From Orbus sasakiae (GTDB lineage Bacteria > Pseudomonadota > Gammaproteobacteria > Enterobacterales > Orbaceae), in assembly GCF_039542345.1 (NCBI RefSeq), contig NZ_BAABHY010000007.1:1-11636 (forward strand): a stretch of 11,636 nucleotides of DNA, in the 5' to 3' direction. The notes under the pieces were generated by a model that made no database searches, had not been told where the DNA came from, and saw only the letters and a list, made by a program, of their open reading frames with translations. Both the position numbers and the translations under genes were made by a program. Position 1 is the first letter of the stretch, and every line of letters starts with the position of its first letter. This document shows, piece by piece, positions 6,759 through 11,636 of the stretch.

Positions 6759-7907
6759 TTATAGCACTTCCTCTCTATTTAAACGCTTGACTAAACGCTT
6801 TCTCACCAATACCGTGATAATAATGGGGTAAATCATCAGTATTGCACACGTTTTTAACACAGAAATCACATCCGCATGCCGTAAAAATAAATCAAATAAT
6901 CGATTTAGTGCATAGGTTAATGGTTCGATAGATGAAATCGCTCGTGCAACCCAAGGCATAGAAAGCTCAGGAACCACAACCCCTGAATAGGTTAATGCGA
7001 GTCCAACAAGCAAACCTACATACGAATAGGCATCAATGGTTGAACGGGTAAAACTAAATAAAAAAATCCCTAAACTTTGTGCAGCAATAACATAAAAGAA
7101 TGCTACCGTTAACATAGAAAATGGATTCCCGGCAACCCGTGCTTGTGAAAACAAGACAAGTAAAGCAATCTCGAAGATCAGTAACATGGTATACCATAAT
7201 GTATAAGGCGCTAATTTACCCAGTACAAAAGGATAACTTGGCCTAGTTCGCCGTGGCAATTTACCTAAGATATGAATAGTCATGGTGACAACGAATAACT
7301 GGAGTAGATGAACAACTGCCGAAAATTGTTGGAAATACATCGAGTTGCCACTCGCATTAAAGAGGCCATCATAATTAAAATTAGCCTGTGCTAATTTAGG
7401 CACTGAAATGCCTATTTTGGTCGCTAATATACTGCGATATTGGCTATTGAGCTCATGAATTAACCCCGAGTAATCCATGACAGAATAGAGCCCAGCACTA
7501 TAATATAATGCATTATAATATAAAACAGGGGTTGGTTGACGCCCCGATAAGACATCAGCCTCAAAATTAGGCGGGATATAAAGTAGTGCATAAATTTGTG
7601 CCTTGGCTAGCGCTTTTTCCCCATTATTTAAGCCACTGTCATAATTAATCAAATGAGCATGTGCGCCGGCATCAAGATCGCGAATAATTTGCCTTGATAA
7701 ACTACTTTTATCTTGATCAACAAAACCAACCGGTAAATCAAATAATACACCTGTTGAAAATATGCTGCTAATAAGCATAAAAATCATCAATGGCAAAATC
7801 CACAGCAGCCAATGATAAGTAAAGCGTTTAAAGATAAAGTGCATTTCATCATTAAATGCCACTTTAAATCGCTTTAAGAAATCAATGATTAATTGTTTAA
7901 TATCCAT
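6759..7907 (-). CDS. ABC-2 type transporter permease (YhhJ/YbhS-like), first of a pair
   Basis: This 382-residue permease has the same layout as the next gene: one membrane segment near 34-52, a large periplasmic domain (about 55-190) that begins LPVGFVDQDKSSLSRQ, and a C-terminal membrane bundle (about 195-360). The conserved end includes YSGVVVPELSMPWVARAISSIEPLTYALNRL. It overlaps the end of the HlyD-type gene by 19 bases, which implies translational coupling. Such permeases normally work as a pair with a cytoplasmic ABC ATPase and a periplasmic adaptor. Adaptor and partner permease are present, but no ATPase gene is in this operon. The exported substrate cannot be told from sequence alone. 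Confidence 0.85.
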   Translation of the reverse strand: MDIKQLIIDFLKRFKVAFNDEMHFIFKRFTYHWLLWILPLMIFMLISSIFSTGVLFDLPVGFVDQDKSSLSRQIIRDLDAGAHAHLINYDSGLNNGEKALAKAQIYALLYIPPNFEADVLSGRQPTPVLYYNALYYSAGLYSVMDYSGLIHELNSQYRSILATKIGISVPKLAQANFNYDGLFNASGNSMYFQQFSAVVHLLQLFVVTMTIHILGKLPRRTRPSYPFVLGKLAPYTLWYTMLLIFEIALLVLFSQARVAGNPFSMLTVAFFYVIAAQSLGIFLFSFTRSTIDAYSYVGLLVGLALTYSGVVVPELSMPWVARAISSIEPLTYALNRLFDLFLRHADVISVLKTCAILMIYPIIITVLVRKRLVKRLNREEVL

Positions 7908-8860
7908 AAGCTACTCATACCCACGCGTAGGCCTTCAACCGGTTGTACTGGATATAAACGAATTTCAAAGGTTTTTAAATCAAAATCGCCTGTTGCTCTA
8001 GTTGCTCTTTTAGTTGCATAATCACCCATTGGAGCAATATACCTCACTTCAGTTTCAATCTCTTTTTTACCGAGTGCGGGAACTTGTAAAAAGACATGGT
8101 CACCTTTATGAATCTTCACTAAGATGTCTTCTCGAATATTAAATACAAAATAAGCATCCGATAATCTGACAACTGTCAGTAGTGGGCTCGTTGCATTAAA
8201 TAGTTCACCCACTTCAGCAGGAATAGAGCCGACTTCACCATTTACAGGTGATTTGACTTGTAGATCATCATATTGAATCATTAACTGATTAAGATTTTCT
8301 TCAGCTTGTTGTAATTGAGCTTCATAAATTTGTTTTTGTTCTACCCGATCACCATGTAAAGCTTGGTCTAAATTAGCTTGTGCTGAATTAACTTGCTGAT
8401 AGGCAGCATCGCGTGCTTTTAACGCATTATCTAATACTGACTGAGAGAGGTAACCTTTGCTCGATACGGCTTTATTTCGTTCATACTCTTTCTCTGCATT
8501 ATCATAATTTACTTTTGCTTGTTCAAATAATGCTTCATAGTAGCGAATGCTCTCTTCACGCGTGCCATGCACCGATATTGCTAATTGTGATTTAGCCTGA
8601 TCACGCTGTGCCTGAGCCGCTTTAACTTGAGCTAGGAGCTCTGGGCTATCTAAAGTTATGACAATATCACCGGCTTTAACATCATCACCGCGATTAACAT
8701 GTATCGCCTCAACTTTACCTCGTGCTTTAGACGATAAGTTGACATTAGGTGCATCAACTTCACCTTGTAAAATTAAATCACTATTATGTGATCGTATTAG
8801 AATTGTCATAGAAATGGTGACAATCACAAGCAGTACAACAGCAAAAATTTTTTTATTCAT
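7889..8860 (-). CDS. HlyD-family periplasmic adaptor (membrane fusion) protein
   Basis: This 323-residue adaptor would link the inner-membrane permeases to an outer-membrane TolC-type channel. An N-terminal membrane anchor (5-22) is followed by the first half of the lipoyl domain (LQGEVDAPNVNLSSKARGKVEAIHVNRGDDVKAGDIVITLDSPEL, 31-75). A long Ala/Gln-rich coiled-coil hairpin spans about 76-196. The second lipoyl half follows (LQVKSPVNGEVGSIPAEVGELF, 200-221), and a beta-barrel with the closing LRVGMSSLWIL ends the protein. The architecture and length match YbhG/YhiI-type adaptors. It is the first gene of a three-gene unit with two permeases. No clear Shine-Dalgarno sequence precedes the ATG at 8858-8860. 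A palindrome overlaps its likely promoter. No TolC gene is nearby. Confidence 0.9.
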   Translation of the reverse strand: MNKKIFAVVLLVIVTISMTILIRSHNSDLILQGEVDAPNVNLSSKARGKVEAIHVNRGDDVKAGDIVITLDSPELLAQVKAAQAQRDQAKSQLAISVHGTREESIRYYEALFEQAKVNYDNAEKEYERNKAVSSKGYLSQSVLDNALKARDAAYQQVNSAQANLDQALHGDRVEQKQIYEAQLQQAEENLNQLMIQYDDLQVKSPVNGEVGSIPAEVGELFNATSPLLTVVRLSDAYFVFNIREDILVKIHKGDHVFLQVPALGKKEIETEVRYIAPMGDYATKRATRATGDFDLKTFEIRLYPVQPVEGLRVGMSSLWILNN

Positions 8861-8894
8861 AATAAATTAGCGCGAATTGAATTAACGGGTAAGT

Positions 8895-8900
8895 ATTGTA
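8895..8900 (-). promoter_or_regulatory. Candidate -10 element for the adaptor/permease operon
   Basis: TACAAT on the minus strand (8900-8895) matches five of six consensus bases and lies 34 bases before the HlyD-type start. The -35 region at about 8918-8923 is poor and overlaps a palindrome, which suggests regulated rather than constitutive expression. Confidence 0.4.
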
Positions 8901-8918
8901 TTGGGCTAAATAGATTGA

Positions 8919-8938
8919 ATGATATTGGATAATATCAT
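8919..8938. promoter_or_regulatory. 20-bp palindrome, candidate operator
   Basis: A perfect inverted repeat, ATGATATT / ggat / AATATCAT, lies between the divergent HlyD-type gene and ndh and overlaps the presumed -35 region of the former. No T-run follows, so it is not a terminator. Size and symmetry suit a TetR- or MarR-type dimer, but no regulator gene is adjacent and its protein partner is unknown. Confidence 0.45.
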
Positions 8939-9028
8939 CATCAAGGCACTGTATCATATATAAGAGCAACGTGAATTGTTATACCAATTGTGCCTATTTA
9001 TCTAACTGATAGTTTTTACTTATCTCAA

Positions 9029-9046
9029 AATAGATGCAAATCTATT
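9029..9046. promoter_or_regulatory. FNR-like palindrome upstream of ndh
   Basis: The sequence AATAGAT / gcaa / ATCTATT is a perfect inverted repeat. Its core TAGAT-4-ATCTA matches the FNR consensus TTGAT-4-ATCAA at 8 of 10 bases with the correct spacing. It lies 60 bases before the ndh ATG. E. coli ndh is repressed by FNR without oxygen, so the context supports the reading, but the changed second base in each half-site makes it a weak match. Confidence 0.4.
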
Positions 9047-9105
9047 AGATAAAAACCTACTTATTTAGTATGATATTACGAAATGTTATAATAAGGTACA
9101 AGAAT

Positions 9106-10392
9106 ATGAAAAAAATTGTTATTGTTGGTGGTGGTGCTGGTGGATTAGAGCTAGCGACACTGTTAGGGAAAAAACTTGGCAAATCTAAGAAAGCCAAAAT
9201 CACACTTGTTGATAAAAACACCAATCACCTTTGGAAACCATTGTTACATGAAATTGCAACAGGGACATTAAATGATGAACTTGATCATGTGAATTATTTT
9301 GCCCAAGGACAAAATAACTCTTTTTCATTTCAACAAGGCCAGCTCAGTAATATCAACCGTAATGATAAAACGATCACACTTAATAACGTTGTTGATAGCA
9401 AAAATCAAGTTATTTTTCCTGAAACAACCGTGAGTTATGATGTTTTAGTGATGGCGATTGGTAGTACTTCAAATGACTTTGGTACACCAGGCGTAAAAGA
9501 ACATTGTACATTCCTTGATGACCAAGAGTCAGCAAAACGTTTTAGAAAATCCATTTTATCGACTTTCTTCCGTTTTTCATCTGGCTTAGAAGATAAACAA
9601 AAACTGAATATTGCCATTGTAGGCGCTGGCGCAACTGGTGTTGAGTTAACGACTGAATTATTTAGTATGGTTAAAACACTGGGTAGTTATGGATTTGAAA
9701 AATTAGATCCATCACTCCTTAACATTACGCTAATAGAAGCAACAGATCGCATCCTACCTGCACTCCCTAAATCAGCAAGTAAGAATATCCAAGCCAAACT
9801 TGAAGAATTTGGTGCAACAGTATTAACAAAAACAAAAATTGTTAAAGCTGATGAAAATAACTTTTATCCTGAAGGACAAGACCCAATCCCTGCTGATATT
9901 ATGATGTGGACAGCGGGTGTTAAAGCGCCTGATTTCTTAAAAGATATTGCAGAACTTGAAACAAACCGTGCAAATCAACTTGTTGTAAAACCGACATTAC
10001 AAACCACCCGTGATGATGCCATTTTTGCGATAGGTGACTGTGCATGTAGTGCTAAGCCCGAAGGTGGTTTTACGCCAGCAACAGCACAAGCCGCTCATCA
10101 AATGGCGACAATTTGCGCAAAAAATATTATTGCTATTGTTAAAGATAAAAAACTTAAATCATTTGCCTATAATAATAAAGGCACAATCATTTCATTAGCA
10201 CATACTGCACAGGGTGTTGTAACAACAATTGGTAAGAACCAGATGGGAGTTAAAGGTTGGTTAGCCTCATGTATTTATAAAATGTTGTACCGTTTCCACC
10301 AAGTGGCATTATTTGGTATTTTTAAAACATTCCGGTTAGTTAGAGCGAATAAAGTTTATCGTTCAATTCGTACTTCGGTCAATATGGATTAA
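9106..10392 (+). CDS. ndh: Type II NADH:quinone oxidoreductase Ndh
   Basis: This FAD enzyme, bound to the inner face of the membrane, oxidises NADH and reduces quinone without pumping protons. It has 428 residues (434 in E. coli) and matches throughout. The FAD Rossmann motif is GGGAGG (8-13), followed by HLWKPLLHEIATGTL (41-55). The NADH-binding motif is GAGATG with E180 (173-180). A second FAD region is FAIGDCA (307-313), and the quinone-site motif is AQAAHQM (327-333). An in-frame ATG 12 codons upstream (9070) lies in likely promoter sequence. The ATG at 9106 has an AAGG ribosome site nine bases before it and starts directly with KKIVIVGGG, so I chose it. It is a single gene with its own terminator, and it is likely controlled by oxygen (see the FNR-like site). 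Confidence 0.95.
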   Translation: MKKIVIVGGGAGGLELATLLGKKLGKSKKAKITLVDKNTNHLWKPLLHEIATGTLNDELDHVNYFAQGQNNSFSFQQGQLSNINRNDKTITLNNVVDSKNQVIFPETTVSYDVLVMAIGSTSNDFGTPGVKEHCTFLDDQESAKRFRKSILSTFFRFSSGLEDKQKLNIAIVGAGATGVELTTELFSMVKTLGSYGFEKLDPSLLNITLIEATDRILPALPKSASKNIQAKLEEFGATVLTKTKIVKADENNFYPEGQDPIPADIMMWTAGVKAPDFLKDIAELETNRANQLVVKPTLQTTRDDAIFAIGDCACSAKPEGGFTPATAQAAHQMATICAKNIIAIVKDKKLKSFAYNNKGTIISLAHTAQGVVTTIGKNQMGVKGWLASCIYKMLYRFHQVALFGIFKTFRLVRANKVYRSIRTSVNMD

Positions 10393-10406
10393 GTCGGCCG
10401 ATAAAC

Positions 10407-10435
10407 AAAAAACCGAGCAAAAGCTCGGTTTTTTT
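10407..10435. terminator. Bidirectional terminator between ndh and nusG
   Basis: A perfect 12-bp stem (AAAAAACCGAGC at 10407-10418, GCTCGGTTTTTT at 10423-10434) has an AAAA loop. The T-run on one strand and the A-run on the other make it work in both directions. It ends ndh on the plus strand and secE-nusG on the minus strand. Confidence 0.93.
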
Positions 10436-10458
10436 ATCAACATCATTTACGTCGTTAA

Positions 10459-11004
10459 TTAGCTTTTTTCTACTTGGCTAAAATCTAACTCAACCGGTGT
10501 TGAACGACCAAAAATAGATACAGACACTTTTAAGCGGCTTTTTTCATAATCCACTTCTTCAACGACACCATTGAAGTCAGCAAACGGCCCTTCATTAACT
10601 CGAACCATTTCACCGGGTTCAAATAATGTTTTCGGTCTTGGCTTATCACCGACTTGTTGTAGGCGATTCATAATAGCATCAACTTCACGTTGTGAAATTG
10701 GTGCAGGTCGATCTGATGTTCCACCAATAAAGCCCATAGTACGAGGAACACTACGAACTAAATGCCAAGAAGCATCATTCATAATCATTTCAACTAACAC
10801 ATAACCTGGGAAGAATTTTCGTTCGCTTTTGCGTCGTTGACCACCTTTCATTTCAACAACTTCTTCAGTGGGAACTAAGACCTCACCAAATAGATCTTCC
10901 ATGTTATGTAATTTGATATACTCACGTAATGATTGAGCAACACGCGCCTCGTAGCCCGAGTAAGCCTGAATTACATACCAACGCTTATTTTGTGTTTCAC
11001 TCAT
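10459..11004 (-). CDS. nusG: Transcription termination/antitermination factor NusG
   Basis: NusG binds RNA polymerase, reduces pausing, aids Rho-dependent termination and couples transcription to translation through ribosomal protein S10. It is 181 residues long, the same length as in E. coli. The N-terminal NGN domain includes KRWYVIQAYSGYE (7-19), LFGEVLVPTEEVVE (38-51), ERKFFPGYVLVEM (61-73) and SVPRTMGFIGG (85-95). The C-terminal KOW domain starts at FEPGEMVRVNEGPFADFNGVV (128-148). It begins one base after the secE stop and is translated from the same message. In E. coli the rplK operon follows nusG. Here a terminator and the convergent ndh follow instead. Confidence 0.97.
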   Translation of the reverse strand: MSETQNKRWYVIQAYSGYEARVAQSLREYIKLHNMEDLFGEVLVPTEEVVEMKGGQRRKSERKFFPGYVLVEMIMNDASWHLVRSVPRTMGFIGGTSDRPAPISQREVDAIMNRLQQVGDKPRPKTLFEPGEMVRVNEGPFADFNGVVEEVDYEKSRLKVSVSIFGRSTPVELDFSQVEKS

Positions 11005-11005
11005 A

Positions 11006-11407
11006 CTAATGCCCTAACACTGTTAATTTTGATATTGCCCAGAAAAAGAAAGTATCCATTCCCCATAAACATAAACCAACAACAACGGTAATTACTGCAA
11101 TTAATAGCGTTGTTTGTATTGTTTCTTTTCTCGTTGGCCATACGACTTTACGAAGTTCAATACGGGATTCTTTAGCAAAAGTAACAAAACCTTTTCCTGA
11201 CTGTGTTGTTATTGCTAGAAATAACGCTAAAACAGACACAAGGATAACACCTACAATTCTTACTACAACATTAGGTTGGTAGATCGAATTAGGCTCTGCA
11301 AAGTAAAAATTACCCCATACGACTAAAGCTACTAGTACAAAGACTAAAAGCCATTTAACTTTATCAAGCGCTTTGCTTGTTCTTTGATTATCACTAACAA
11401 TACTCAT
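11006..11407 (-). CDS. secE: Preprotein translocase subunit SecE
   Basis: SecE is an essential inner-membrane subunit of the SecYEG protein-export channel. It is 133 residues long (127 in E. coli), of the enteric type with three membrane segments, at about 18-36, 46-66 and 98-125. The conserved cytoplasmic amphipathic helix and hinge are at ESRIELRKVVWPTRKETIQT (80-99). It lies between the right-hand tuf and nusG, as in E. coli tufB-secE-nusG. A terminator-like hairpin separates it from tuf, and a promoter candidate follows that hairpin, so secE-nusG is probably its own unit. Confidence 0.95.
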   Translation of the reverse strand: MSIVSDNQRTSKALDKVKWLLVFVLVALVVWGNFYFAEPNSIYQPNVVVRIVGVILVSVLALFLAITTQSGKGFVTFAKESRIELRKVVWPTRKETIQTTLLIAVITVVVGLCLWGMDTFFFWAISKLTVLGH

Positions 11408-11452
11408 ATAAAACCCATTCTTTATTTTTTATCTTATTGAATAATAATCTAC

Positions 11453-11481
11453 TTTATAAAATGCTCTATCAAAAAGCTCAA
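11453..11481 (-). promoter_or_regulatory. Candidate promoter of secE-nusG
   Basis: On the minus strand, TTGAGC (11481-11476) and TATAAA (11458-11453) are separated by 17 bases, about 45 bases before the secE ATG and after the tuf terminator. It would start the secE-nusG message independently of tuf. Confidence 0.6.
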
Positions 11482-11528
11482 AACATTTTACTAAATAGAC
11501 TATCAACACAAAAATTCGACAAGATAAG

Positions 11529-11552
11529 AAAGGGCATCTTAAGATACCCCTT
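11529..11552 (-). terminator. Hairpin terminator after right-hand tuf
   Basis: On the minus strand, AAGGGGTATC and GATGCCCTTT pair around a TTAA loop, with two G-T wobble pairs. A short, interrupted T-run follows. It lies 25 bases after the tuf stop. It is weaker than the terminator of the left tuf, so some read-through into secE is possible. Confidence 0.65.
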
Positions 11553-11577
11553 CATAATTTATCATCGATTACGAAGA

Positions 11578-11636
11578 TTATTTAATAACCTTAGCAACAA
11601 CACCAGCACCAACTGTACGTCCACCTTCACGGATCG
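11578..11636 (-). CDS. tuf: Elongation factor Tu, C-terminal end (partial), second copy
   Basis: These are the last 18 codons and stop of a second EF-Tu gene, identical base for base to the left copy as far as both are visible. The 5' part lies outside the window. The neighbouring secE-nusG pair marks it as the counterpart of E. coli tufB. In E. coli, tRNA genes precede tufB; that region is not visible here. Identity between tuf copies is normally kept by gene conversion. Confidence 0.95.
   Translation of the reverse strand, partial: IREGGRTVGAGVVAKVIK

Noticed and set aside
11408..11577. tRNA genes between tuf and secE
   Set aside because: E. coli has tRNA genes before tufB, so I looked for some here, but this gap holds only a terminator and a promoter and no cloverleaf.
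1..11636. CRISPR array, insertion sequence, toxin-antitoxin or phage defence island
   Set aside because: No repeated spacers, transposase or small paired genes are visible. Apart from small intergenic gaps the window is filled by recognisable housekeeping genes.

Overview
This A+T-rich window contains only conserved housekeeping and transport genes from what looks like a gammaproteobacterium. NusG, RraA, Ndh, MenA, AzoR and SecE all closely resemble the E. coli proteins over their full length. The gene pairs tuf-secE-nusG and menA-rraA are arranged as in enteric relatives. MenA (menaquinone), a type II NADH dehydrogenase and molybdate uptake fit a facultative anaerobe. The low G+C and the EF-Tu ending in VIK suggest an Orbales- or Pasteurellaceae-like lineage, but that placement is a guess.

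Layout. Each end of the window is the 3' end of a tuf gene. Both point inward, and their last 60 bases are identical. After the left tuf and its terminator, a molybdate operon (modA-modB-modC-modD) reads leftward from 3149 to 129. It has a near-consensus ModE box over its promoter. Divergent from it is azoR (3341-3946). Next come rraA and menA on the minus strand. Upstream of menA is a minus-strand cluster of a HlyD-type adaptor and two ABC-2-type permeases, with no ATPase gene in view. Divergent from this cluster is ndh (9106-10392). It converges on secE-nusG (minus strand) across a shared hairpin terminator. The right-hand tuf closes the window.

How the genes fit together. The mod operon would import molybdate (or tungstate) and be shut off by Mo-bound ModE, encoded elsewhere. 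MenA and Ndh are two parts of a flexible quinone-based respiratory chain, and ndh has an FNR-like palindrome upstream. The adaptor and permease trio looks like an envelope export system. The secE-nusG pair follows one tuf, as tufB does in E. coli, but rplK does not follow nusG.

I found no clearly undescribed system. There is no CRISPR array, insertion sequence, tRNA or rRNA. The most useful leads are the inverted tuf pair, the ModE box, the ATPase-less export cluster with a 20-bp palindrome at its promoter, and the FNR-like site at ndh. No gene-free stretch exceeds 300 bases. The longest is 8861-9105, which holds the two candidate operators described below.
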